This document shows positions 43,494 through 51,942 of a DNA stretch of 64,000 nucleotides, in pieces. Location: positions 186,001 through 250,000 of the forward strand of contig NZ_JAPIVO010000002.1 of the NCBI RefSeq assembly GCF_026239655.1. Reading direction: 5' to 3'. A program made the position numbers and the translations under genes. Within the stretch, counting starts at the first letter, position 1. Each line of letters opens with the position of its first letter. The notes below the pieces were generated by a model. That model was not told where the DNA came from, made no database searches, and was given only the letters and a program-made list of their open reading frames with translations. The stretch is from Pedobacter sp. MR2016-24 (GTDB lineage Bacteria; Bacteroidota; Bacteroidia; Sphingobacteriales; Sphingobacteriaceae).

Positions 43494-44096
43494 ATGGGCA
43501 TAGTTGAACGTAAAATCAGGCACAAAGAAGAGGTTCGGTCCGGCATATTGGCGGCAGCCTGGAACATGGTCATTACTGATGGATGGCAGTCGCTCTCTAT
43601 CAGAAAAATTGCTGATGCCATAGAATACAGCATCCCGGTAATTTACAATCACTTTGAAAATAAGGAAGCCATTTTACTGGAGTTTTCTATCGAAGGATTT
43701 CAGAAACTCGCCTGTACCTTATCCCGTGCAAAGGGATTGCATCAGTTGCCTGAAGACCAGTTATACGAAATGGCAGATGCTTACTGGGAGTTCGCTTTCG
43801 AAAACAAGGAATATTATCAGCTGATGTTTGGGCTGGGTATTCCTGCCTGCGAAATGGTTAACCAGGTTTCTGAAATGAAGGAAATGACATCGATACTGAT
43901 TTCCACCATAAAAGAGGCATTGGCGCTGGCGAAAAATACGGAAGCAGACTATTTTCTGAAGTTCCATACCTATTGGTCGATCCTTCACGGATTGGTTTCC
44001 ATAGAAATGATAGAGAAGGATGGTAAGCCTGATCAGTTGAAAAAGATGATCTTAAAGGATGCTATGCAGGGTTTTGTTAAATCCTTAATGCTTTAA
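43494..44096 (+). CDS. TetR/AcrR-family transcriptional regulator
   Basis: 200 aa. N-terminal HTH (SIRKIADAIEYSIPVIYNHF) after a basic lead-in. The C-terminal ligand domain resembles the WHG-type. It is followed 61 bases later by a DoxX gene on the same strand, a likely target. Confidence 0.88.
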   Translation: MGIVERKIRHKEEVRSGILAAAWNMVITDGWQSLSIRKIADAIEYSIPVIYNHFENKEAILLEFSIEGFQKLACTLSRAKGLHQLPEDQLYEMADAYWEFAFENKEYYQLMFGLGIPACEMVNQVSEMKEMTSILISTIKEALALAKNTEADYFLKFHTYWSILHGLVSIEMIEKDGKPDQLKKMILKDAMQGFVKSLML

Positions 44097-44157
44097 ATAA
44101 ATTTTTATGTTATATATTTACCATAGATTAAATACATACATAAAACATTAGTACATA

Positions 44158-44595
44158 ATGAACAGAATATTTAACACCAATTACAATCACCGCAGTCTGG
44201 ATATTGCGGTGTTGATTTTACGTGTTGCAATAGCTTTATTGATGCTTTCTCACGGAATACCAAAGTTTAATATGTTATTGGCCGGTGGTACAATTACATT
44301 TCCTGATCCATTGGGTGTAGGAAGTATTCTTTCCCTGGTGATGGCAGTTTTTGCTGAAGTATTTTGTTCTATATTATTGCTGTTGGGTTTTGCTACCAGA
44401 TTAGCTGTGTTGCCACTGATCATTACGATGCTGGTAGCGGTTTTTATCATCCATGGAAATGATGGTATGAAAGAAAAAGAAATGGGACTGCATTATTTGC
44501 TGACTTATGTGCTGTTGTTATTCTCTGGTGGCGGTAGGTTCAGTGTCGACAGTATGATCAGCATCAAGGGAAGCCGTTCGAAAAGGGGTTACTAA
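44158..44595 (+). CDS. DoxX-family membrane protein
   Basis: 145 aa, four membrane segments (VLILRVAIALLMLSHGIPKF, MAVFAEVFCSILLLLGFA, LPLIITMLVAVFIIHG, HYLLTYVLLLFSGGGRF). DoxX proteins are small membrane proteins tied to redox or sulfur metabolism; exact role unknown. Possibly controlled by the TetR gene upstream. Confidence 0.85.
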   Translation: MNRIFNTNYNHRSLDIAVLILRVAIALLMLSHGIPKFNMLLAGGTITFPDPLGVGSILSLVMAVFAEVFCSILLLLGFATRLAVLPLIITMLVAVFIIHGNDGMKEKEMGLHYLLTYVLLLFSGGGRFSVDSMISIKGSRSKRGY

Positions 44596-44679
44596 AGACC
44601 GGCAGCAAACAATAAATCTGTGTTTAAGCGTTATATGCTGGACAGATGCAACGTATGCATCGTTTAAAAAAAGAAAAAG

Positions 44680-45279
44680 ATGAAATCAATAATAATGATT
44701 TGTTTAGCGGCCATTACCATGGCGGGCTGTGGCGTGAACAAACAGGCGCAGCAAATCAAAGCACTGGAAAAGTGTACCTACAAGGTAATGTCTGCCAGTA
44801 ACGTAACTGTTGGTGGTGCGGATGTTAAAAAGATGATCAACATGCAGGACATCAACCTGGCCAGCTTACCTGGCCTGGCTTTCGGTTTGCTGAGAAAAGA
44901 TGTGCCGCTTAAAGCACGCATCAATATGGAAATCACGAATCCATCTAGCAGTCTGGCGGCTATCAATGAGTTTGAATACAAAGTATTGATCAATAAGGTA
45001 GACCTGGCTAATGGTTTTGTTAACCAGATGGTGAGTGTAGAACCGGGACAGTCGGTTGTGGTACCTGTAGATATCACTGCCAATGTTTACCAGTTCATTT
45101 CTAACGCCAGGGTGATGTCTGAAATTTCAGAATTCCTGAAAGGTGGCGGCAGCGGACAGGAAAGAAAAGGTCTGGTTACCCTTAAAATCAAACCAAGTAT
45201 CAAGGTTGGCAATACGCTGGTTAAATACCCTGGTTATATTACGATCGATAAAGAAGTAAGCAGCAAAATCCTGCTATAA
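44680..45279 (+). CDS. LEA type 2-like lipoprotein
   Basis: 199 aa, lipobox MAGC (Cys17). The mature part resembles LEA14/WHy beta-sandwich proteins (PLKARINMEITNPSSSLAAI, VSVEPGQSVVVPVDI). Probably periplasmic, outer-membrane anchored; function unknown. Confidence 0.72.
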   Translation: MKSIIMICLAAITMAGCGVNKQAQQIKALEKCTYKVMSASNVTVGGADVKKMINMQDINLASLPGLAFGLLRKDVPLKARINMEITNPSSSLAAINEFEYKVLINKVDLANGFVNQMVSVEPGQSVVVPVDITANVYQFISNARVMSEISEFLKGGGSGQERKGLVTLKIKPSIKVGNTLVKYPGYITIDKEVSSKILL

Positions 45280-45297
45280 TCCTGCAAGCAGGATTGT

Positions 45298-45368
45298 TAC
45301 CAATATTAATTGCCATAAGGGGGGCGGCCTCCACTTTTTTTAATTATTTTCGGCAATTAATATTGGTA
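45298..45368 (+). promoter_or_regulatory. Inverted repeat abutting a start codon, possible translational switch
   Basis: Perfect 17-base arms TACCAATATTAATTGCC (45298-45314) and its reverse complement (45352-45368); the right arm ends one base before the ATG at 45370, covering the ribosome binding region. The 37-base loop contains a G-rich/C-rich segment (GGGGGGCGGCCTCC) able to pair with itself. A separate hairpin AATCCTGC/GCAGGATT precedes it at 45279-45296. Confidence 0.5.
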
Positions 45369-45369
45369 T

Positions 45370-47805
45370 ATGAAATCTCGTTTATCCCTGCTTTTACTCT
45401 TATTCACTACCCCTTTATTTCTTAAAGCCCAGTCTTCTGCGCAATTAAATGCGGCGGAAATCAGGCAGGGACTGGAAAGCCTGAACGTTACAGGCAGTGT
45501 GTTGTATCTGGCAGCACATCCGGATGATGAAAACACACGTTTGCTGGCTTATCTGGCTAAAGAAAAAAAAGTCAGGACTGGTTACCTGTCTTTAACGAGG
45601 GGGGACGGGGGACAAAACCTGATCGGTACTGAACAGGGAGAGTTGCTGGGCTTAATCCGTACACAGGAATTGCTTGCAGCACGGCATATGGACGGAGCAG
45701 AACAGTTTTTTACAAGGGCAAACGATTTTGGCTTCTCTAAAAATGCTGATGAAAGTTTAAAAATATGGAATAAGGAACAAATCCTTTCGGATGTGGTATG
45801 GGTAATCCGCCAGTTCCGCCCGGATGTGATTATCACTCGTTTTCCACCCGATGCTCGCGCCGGACATGGTCACCATGCCGCTTCGGCCATTCTTGCAAAA
45901 GAAGCATTTTATGCCGCGGCAGATCCCAAACGTTTTCCTGAACAATTGAAATATGTGAAAACATGGCAGGCCAAAAGGATCTTTTGGAATACTTTTAATT
46001 TTGGTGGCACCAATACAACAGCAGATGATCAGCTGAAACTGGATGTTGGTGTATATAATCCGCTATTGGGTAAAAGCTATGGCGAAATTGCCGCAGAAAG
46101 CAGATCCAACCACCGTAGTCAGGGTTTTGGCAGCGCGCGGCAAAGAGGAGCATCTACAGAATTCTTCAGTTTTACTGCAGGTGAAACTGCCAAAAAAGAT
46201 CTGTTCGAAGGGATCAACAATACATTGAGTCGCGATAAGGGCCTGGCGAAAGCGCAACAGCTCATCGACGAGATCAATACCACATACAATGCAGCCAACC
46301 CGGCACTATCTATCACAAAGCTTTTACAGCTGAAGTCGATCGTTAAAAACCTTCCTTTTAAACACCAGTTACTGGATGAGCTGATATTGGCCTGTGCCGG
46401 ATTATGGCTTGAAACATCAGCACCTGAATCGGCATATGCGGTGAGTGACTCAATTCCTGTCACCATCAATGCAATTTCAAGAGTAAAGGCAGGATTTCCA
46501 TTGAAAATTACTATACGGGAATTAAAAACCGGGATCAATGCGGTGCTTGTTCCTGATGAAATGGTATCGCTGAACAGGAAAATTGCGGCTAGTCAGATCG
46601 GCATTACCCAACCTTACTGGTTGGAGAAAAAACATCCTATAGGTAGTTATGTGATAGATTCATTGAATTTCTTAGGTATGCCGGTAGCTGCTGCACCTAT
46701 TGGAGGAACATTCAGGATCAGCTTTGGCGACCAGTTTGTGGACGTGGTAAGACCTCTTGTGTATAAATCCACAGATCCGGTAAGGGGTGAGATTTATGAG
46801 CCGCTTGTAGTAGCACCTCCCGTAACAGCGACAATGGCTGAAAAGGCATTTGTATTCAACAACAATACAGCAAAGAAAATAAACGTGCAACTGCATAGTT
46901 TTAAAAATAATGCGGCAGGAGTCTTAACACCTAAAGTTCCGGAAGGCTGGAAGGTAAGTCCGGAGCAAATAGATTTTAGGCTGATTAAAGGGGAGGAACG
47001 CAATATCGAATTTACAGTTACGCCCGCTGGTAAAATCAGCAGTGGTAAATTCTCTTTTGCGGTCACTGTCGATGGCAAACCTTACCACCAGGGATTAAAG
47101 GTATTAAGCTATGAACATATTCCTACACAGACACTCTTTCCATTTGCTGAGGCGAAAGTGGAAAAGATAGACCTGAAATTTGGTGGAAAGAAGATAGGTT
47201 ATATTGCTGGTGCGGGTGATCTGATCCCTGAATCATTGGTGCAGATCGGTTATACGGTAACGCGTTTGTCAGAAAAACAGGTCATCAATGGTGACCTTTC
47301 TGAGTTTGATGCCATCATCACTGGTGTGCGTTTATACAACATCAATGAGCAAATTGCAGCAATGCAGCCCAAACTGATGGATTATGTTAAAAATGGTGGT
47401 GTATTATTAGTGCAATACAATGTGAACTCTCCATTAAAAATACAGGAATTAGGCCCTTATCCATTTAAGCTTACGCGCGACCGTACCACGGAGGAAGATG
47501 CAAAAGTTAACTTCCTTGCGCCAAATCATCCGGCATTAAATTTCCCGAATAAAATTACCGATCAGGATTTTGAAGGCTGGATTCAGGAACGGGGTTTATA
47601 TTTCGCAAGGGATATCGACACGCATTACACGCCTATCCTGCAAATGCATGATACAGGTGAGGAAAATAACAATGGTTCCTTACTGGTGGCAGATTATGGA
47701 AAGGGTAAGTTTGTATATACCTCGCTTGCGTTCTTCAGGGAATTGCCGGCGGGCGTACCAGGTGCCTATCGTTTATTCGTGAACCTGATATCAAAAGATA
47801 AATAA
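45370..47805 (+). CDS. LmbE/PIG-L family deacetylase, large secreted form
   Basis: 811 aa, signal peptide to LKAQ (20). N-terminal LmbE domain with zinc motif AAHPDDE (His50, Asp52, Asp53) and RAGHGHHAAS; a C-terminal beta-rich and flavodoxin-like part (after about 400; VKNGGVLLVQYNV). N-acetyl-sugar deacetylase by family; substrate unknown, probably an imported or surface glycan. Translationally coupled (TAATG) to a 41-aa membrane protein and a symporter downstream, suggesting uptake of the product. Confidence 0.83.
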   Translation: MKSRLSLLLLLFTTPLFLKAQSSAQLNAAEIRQGLESLNVTGSVLYLAAHPDDENTRLLAYLAKEKKVRTGYLSLTRGDGGQNLIGTEQGELLGLIRTQELLAARHMDGAEQFFTRANDFGFSKNADESLKIWNKEQILSDVVWVIRQFRPDVIITRFPPDARAGHGHHAASAILAKEAFYAAADPKRFPEQLKYVKTWQAKRIFWNTFNFGGTNTTADDQLKLDVGVYNPLLGKSYGEIAAESRSNHRSQGFGSARQRGASTEFFSFTAGETAKKDLFEGINNTLSRDKGLAKAQQLIDEINTTYNAANPALSITKLLQLKSIVKNLPFKHQLLDELILACAGLWLETSAPESAYAVSDSIPVTINAISRVKAGFPLKITIRELKTGINAVLVPDEMVSLNRKIAASQIGITQPYWLEKKHPIGSYVIDSLNFLGMPVAAAPIGGTFRISFGDQFVDVVRPLVYKSTDPVRGEIYEPLVVAPPVTATMAEKAFVFNNNTAKKINVQLHSFKNNAAGVLTPKVPEGWKVSPEQIDFRLIKGEERNIEFTVTPAGKISSGKFSFAVTVDGKPYHQGLKVLSYEHIPTQTLFPFAEAKVEKIDLKFGGKKIGYIAGAGDLIPESLVQIGYTVTRLSEKQVINGDLSEFDAIITGVRLYNINEQIAAMQPKLMDYVKNGGVLLVQYNVNSPLKIQELGPYPFKLTRDRTTEEDAKVNFLAPNHPALNFPNKITDQDFEGWIQERGLYFARDIDTHYTPILQMHDTGEENNNGSLLVADYGKGKFVYTSLAFFRELPAGVPGAYRLFVNLISKDK

Positions 47806-47930
47806 TGAAGAAGCCAGGTCAGGAATTGCCTCCATTTGTGAAAAGCTGGAAACAGTTTTATGTATTGTTGATCGGCTGGCTGGCCTTGCTGATTGTGGGC
47901 TTTTACATTTTTACCAGGTATTTTGAATGA
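47805..47930 (+). CDS. 41-aa single-pass membrane protein
   Basis: ATG at 47805 overlaps the deacetylase stop (TAATG) and its TGA overlaps the symporter ATG (ATGA). Sequence begins MKKPGQELPPFVKSWKQFY and then has one membrane helix (VLLIGWLALLIVGFYIF). The tight overlaps on both sides argue that it is real and made in fixed ratio with its neighbours. Perhaps a symporter accessory peptide. Confidence 0.72.
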   Translation: MKKPGQELPPFVKSWKQFYVLLIGWLALLIVGFYIFTRYFE

Positions 47931-49624
47931 GTAATCTAGATTGGGGTGTTTTACTATTTACGCTGGTCGTCATTGTTGTATATGGCATTTACAAGAGCAG
48001 GGGTGCACAGAATATCAATGGTTACCTGCTGGGTAATCAGTCTTTGCCCTGGTACAGCGTATGTTTGTCGGTAATGGCTACACAGGCCAGTGCGATTACT
48101 TTTTTATCCGCACCCGGATTGGCATATTCTACCGGAATGGGCTTTGTGCAGTTCTATTTTGGTCTGCCACTGGCAATGATTGTATTGTGCATTACTTTTG
48201 TGCCTATTTTTCATCGGTTAAAAGTATATACTGCTTATGAGTATCTGGAACAACGTTTTGATCTGAATACACGAGCGCTCACTGCCTTTTTATTTTTGAT
48301 CCAAAGGGGACTGTCGACCGGAATCACGATTTACGCGCCTTCTATCATCTTATCTACGATCTTAAATATCAATACGACTTATACGACGATCTGTATTGGT
48401 GGAATTGTGGTCGCCTATACTGTTTATGGTGGAACTAAAGCCGTTTCATATACGCAGATGCTGCAAATGACAATTATCTTTTGCGGACTGTTCGTTGCAG
48501 GAATCCTTGTCGTACAGCTGTTGCCCGGTGGTGTCGGCTTCAGTAAAGCGATCAGTATTGCTGGTAAAATGGGGCGTACAAATGCGATCGACTTTAAGTT
48601 CGACTGGAACAATCCTTATACGGTCTGGAGCGGATTGATTGGCGGGTTCTTTCTGCAATTGTCTTACTTTGGGACAGACCAGAGTCAGGTAGGCCGTTAT
48701 CTGACTGGTGCATCAGTCAGTGAAAGCCGTTTAGGTCTGCTCATGAACGGACTGGTGAAAATCCCCATGCAGTTCCTCATCCTGCTGATCGGTGTATTGG
48801 TCTTTACTTTTTACCAGTACAATCGTCCCCCTGTGTTTTTCAATAGCTTTGAACTGAACAAGCTGGAACAAAGCAGCTACAACCCGCAGTTAAAGGTGCT
48901 GGAAAAGAAATACGATAAAGCATTTCAGGAGAAGCAGGTGGAAGTGAATAAGCTGAATGCGGCATTGGACAGGGAAGATCAGCCGGTGATTGACCAGCAG
49001 CGGATCGCACTGAAAATAGCCGATGAGCAAACAAAAACGGTACGGAAGGAGGTGACCGACCTGATGCTTAAAAACGATAAAGGTGCTGATATCAATGATA
49101 ACAATTATATCTTTCTCAGCTTTGTTACCAAATATCTGCCTAAGGGGCTGATAGGCTTGCTGATTGCAATTATATTCCTGGCATCGATGGGTTCGACAGC
49201 AAGTGCGCTGAATTCTCTGGCCTCGACGAGTGTGATTGATATTTATAAGCGACTCATCAATAAAGAAGCTAGTGATGAGAAATACCTGAAGGCCTCCAGA
49301 TGGTCAACTGTAATATGGGGCGTCATCTGCATCGCAATGGCTTTATATGCGAGTAAAATCGGAAACCTGATTGAGGCGGTGAATATCCTGGGATCTTATA
49401 TTTATGGTACTATACTGGGCGTATTTTTAGTCGCTTTTTATGTGAAGCAGGTTGGTGGTAAGGCTGTTTTCTACGCGGCGATCATCACTGAAATTGTGGT
49501 GTGTATCTGCGGATACCAGAAAGTTGTTGCTTATTTATGGTTGAATGTGATTGGCTGTTTGCTGGTGGTATTACTGGCATATGTTATCCAGCAGTTCTTC
49601 AAAAAGAAAACCGCTGCTGTTTAA
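47927..49624 (+). CDS. Sodium:solute symporter (SSS family)
   Basis: 565 aa, 13 or so membrane segments of the SSS fold (GVLLFTLVVIVVYGIYK; NQSLPWYSVCLSVMATQASA; GSTASALNSLASTSVIDIY). Likely imports a sugar or organic acid with Na+. Between segments there is a long charged loop of about 70 residues (from NKLEQSSYNPQLKVLEKKY to KEVTDLMLK) with coiled-coil character, unusual for the family. Confidence 0.88.
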   Translation: MSNLDWGVLLFTLVVIVVYGIYKSRGAQNINGYLLGNQSLPWYSVCLSVMATQASAITFLSAPGLAYSTGMGFVQFYFGLPLAMIVLCITFVPIFHRLKVYTAYEYLEQRFDLNTRALTAFLFLIQRGLSTGITIYAPSIILSTILNINTTYTTICIGGIVVAYTVYGGTKAVSYTQMLQMTIIFCGLFVAGILVVQLLPGGVGFSKAISIAGKMGRTNAIDFKFDWNNPYTVWSGLIGGFFLQLSYFGTDQSQVGRYLTGASVSESRLGLLMNGLVKIPMQFLILLIGVLVFTFYQYNRPPVFFNSFELNKLEQSSYNPQLKVLEKKYDKAFQEKQVEVNKLNAALDREDQPVIDQQRIALKIADEQTKTVRKEVTDLMLKNDKGADINDNNYIFLSFVTKYLPKGLIGLLIAIIFLASMGSTASALNSLASTSVIDIYKRLINKEASDEKYLKASRWSTVIWGVICIAMALYASKIGNLIEAVNILGSYIYGTILGVFLVAFYVKQVGGKAVFYAAIITEIVVCICGYQKVVAYLWLNVIGCLLVVLLAYVIQQFFKKKTAAV

Positions 49625-49640
49625 GGCAACGGTTTTTATT
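49607..49640 (+). terminator. Terminator overlapping the symporter 3' end
   Basis: AAAACCGCTGC at 49607-49617 pairs with GGCAACGGTTTT (one mismatch), followed by a short T run. Confidence 0.65.
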
Positions 49641-49662
49641 ATTATTCCTGCCTGATGTGTGC

Positions 49663-50505
49663 TTATTTTTTGGTTAAAGCTAACAACTCCGTATTTAAAC
49701 GGATATATTCCGGGTTTTTAATGGCTGTTGCTCTTTTGATACCTTCTTCAGCACTGATCGCAGCGCCTTTTTTATCGCCCATTTTCAATTGAGTACGGCC
49801 TTTCCACAGTATAAACCATGGAGATTTGTTATCATCTGCAGCTGTCATCCATTCCAAAGCTTTATTCAGGTCTTTACCATTTTCCAGGTAATACTGTGCT
49901 GCCTGAAAGTATGGTTTTTTCTCGCCTTTCATTGCTTCTTCAATACTTGCCATTACTTTGGTATCAATATCTGTAGTCAGATTTACTGCTACTGAAGTAT
50001 TGTCCCACGACAACTGTAACTGGCCTTTAGTAGGAAAAACATTAGCGAATCCAATAGTGAATGTTTCTACTTTGTCCTTTAAGATTGCGGGTTTCACTTT
50101 CACACGTAAAAAGTCTTCTGCTTCTTTATATTCATAAGCACCCCATTGTTTAGTGCCTTTGTTCAGAATTACTGTCCATTCGCTTTTGCCGGGAATAGTA
50201 AACAAAGCATATTCTCCTGCAGGTACCGGCTGACCTTCAAAAGTCACATCTTCGGTAAAAGTAATTACTGTAGCATTGTTTGCACCTGTTCTCCAAACTG
50301 ATCCATAAGGCTCCAGTTCTCCGAAAACCTTACGTCCTTTTGTATTTGGGCGTGCATATTTTACAGTGATAGTACCCAGACCGAAATCTTGTGTGATTGT
50401 TTGACCGCTGCTGGGTTGTGGCATCTTGATGCCTTGTGCTTTCATTTCACTGTTCATGCAAATCGCAAGAGCAATGCTTAGCGCAACTTTTAATGTCGTT
50501 TTCAT
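49663..50505 (-). CDS. DUF2911 domain secreted protein
   Basis: 280 aa, signal peptide to MKAQG (about 24). DUF2911 landmarks: ITVKYARPNTKGRKVFGELEP and GEYALFTIPGKSEWTVILNKG. The C-terminal part (about 190-280) has helical, TPR-like repeats. Function unknown, common in Bacteroidota. Confidence 0.85.
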   Translation of the reverse strand: MKTTLKVALSIALAICMNSEMKAQGIKMPQPSSGQTITQDFGLGTITVKYARPNTKGRKVFGELEPYGSVWRTGANNATVITFTEDVTFEGQPVPAGEYALFTIPGKSEWTVILNKGTKQWGAYEYKEAEDFLRVKVKPAILKDKVETFTIGFANVFPTKGQLQLSWDNTSVAVNLTTDIDTKVMASIEEAMKGEKKPYFQAAQYYLENGKDLNKALEWMTAADDNKSPWFILWKGRTQLKMGDKKGAAISAEEGIKRATAIKNPEYIRLNTELLALTKK

Positions 50506-50613
50506 CTTGTTTTGTTTTTGTTGCTACGAAAATACAGTTCTGTTTCGGATTTCGGAGATTCAAACTTTTTTTAGGACTGCATGTTTAGGTATTATTACTT
50601 AGAACAGAAAAAC

Positions 50614-51258
50614 ATGAAACAATTAAATTTATTTGGGTTGATGATTGCTGCGGCATGCAGCTTCCAGGCTTGTCAGAGTCCGGAACAACGTGGTGCAAAT
50701 GGTGATTCTACGGGTACATCGGCCGCTGCGGATTCAGGAAAATCAGATACAGGTGCAGTATCGTCTGCAAGTAAGGATTCTTCAGATAAAGGTAATATGC
50801 CGAAAGACGTAACGAACCAGTCGAAAGTTGATGAAGATGAAGCTGTCTTTATGAAAACTGCTGCTGTTGGCGGTATGATGGAGGTTGATTTGGGTAAGCT
50901 TGCACAGAAATCTGCGAATGCGAAAGTTAAAGCTTTTGCTGCTCAGATGGTTGCCGATCATAGTAAAGCAAATGCAGAGTTGAAAGCCATTGCTACCAGT
51001 TCAGGTATTATTTTGCCATCAGCTTATCCGGCAGCGGAGCAGGCACATGTGGATATGATGAAGAAAATGACAGGTGCTGCTTTTGATAAACATTATGTGG
51101 AGATGATGGTAACGGATCATGATAAGACTGTTGCTTTATTTAAAGGGGCTGCGTCGGGTTCAAGAACGAAAGAAGTGAAGGATTTCGCTGCTAAAACATT
51201 GCCTGTAATTGAAGGGCACTTTGCAAAGGCGAAGGCTTTACAAGGGGAAATGAAATAG
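50614..51258 (+). CDS. DUF4142 lipoprotein
   Basis: 214 aa from ATG 50614 (MKQLNLFGLMIAAAC); the frame start at 50581 adds residues before the signal peptide. Lipobox SFQAC, a Ser/Asp-rich linker, then the ferritin-like DUF4142 helical domain (FAAQMVADHSKANAELKAI, MMVTDHDKTVALFKGAA). Found in stress-related periplasmic proteins. Confidence 0.85.
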   Translation: MKQLNLFGLMIAAACSFQACQSPEQRGANGDSTGTSAAADSGKSDTGAVSSASKDSSDKGNMPKDVTNQSKVDEDEAVFMKTAAVGGMMEVDLGKLAQKSANAKVKAFAAQMVADHSKANAELKAIATSSGIILPSAYPAAEQAHVDMMKKMTGAAFDKHYVEMMVTDHDKTVALFKGAASGSRTKEVKDFAAKTLPVIEGHFAKAKALQGEMK

Positions 51259-51272
51259 TATTCCGAAAGGAA

Positions 51273-51357
51273 TAATAAAACAGGAAGGGTATTTTCGACT
51301 GCCTATCTTTTGCTGCGCAAAACATAGGAGGCCGAAAATACCCTTCCTGTTTTATTA
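51273..51357. terminator. 85-bp near-perfect palindrome, bidirectional terminator or small element
   Basis: 25-base perfect arms (51273-51297 and 51333-51357) reading TAATAAAACAGGAAGGG and onwards, with further inner pairing GCCTAT/ATAGG and TTTTGC/GCAAAA. The A/T ends give T runs on both strands. Confidence 0.7.
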
Positions 51358-51568
51358 GGTATTCGCAATGTACAGGGGGGGAAGGGGTTCTTCTATGTCT
51401 TTGTATATCCAAATATAGATATTCTTATATCCAGATGTAAATATACATATAGTCTTTCTTCTGGGTAACTTGGCAGCCTTTGTACAATTAATCCTGTTGG
51501 AGGTCAAAGACGAATGATGAATTGTTTCGATATATTTGACTGAGTTCAATAATACAAGATACAAAGCT

Positions 51569-51802
51569 ATGAAATCAGTAGTTGACCGTCTGCTAAAAAA
51601 TATAAGTAATATGCATGAGTTGGGTCGTCAACGTGCCTTTGAATTAGGGAATCCATTTTATGCTCAATTCAAAGAAGATGATGGATATTGGCGTAAAGAA
51701 TTACCAACCGGAGAGAAATACTTGGTGTCAATTGAAATTATATTCGATGCACAGGGTAGGGCGGTTGAGATTAAGGATACCATTATGAGAAAATTAAATT
51801 AA
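51569..51802 (+). CDS. Small hypothetical protein, 77 aa
   Basis: ATG 51569 (MKSVVDRLLKNISNMHEL); a TTG at 51536 would add 11 residues. Central patch GYWRKELPTGEKYLVSIEI. Not recognised. Flanked by the palindrome upstream. Confidence 0.55.
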   Translation: MKSVVDRLLKNISNMHELGRQRAFELGNPFYAQFKEDDGYWRKELPTGEKYLVSIEIIFDAQGRAVEIKDTIMRKLN

Positions 51803-51942
51803 AGCAAGAAATTGCAGTAAATCGTAATTCTCGGCGTATTAGAAGTTTATATAGTTCTAATTTTCTCAAATTCGACGTAATCAATTTAAGTCTACAAGAG
51901 CAATGATTAGTCTTACCCTTGTAAACTTAATAAGCACAATTT

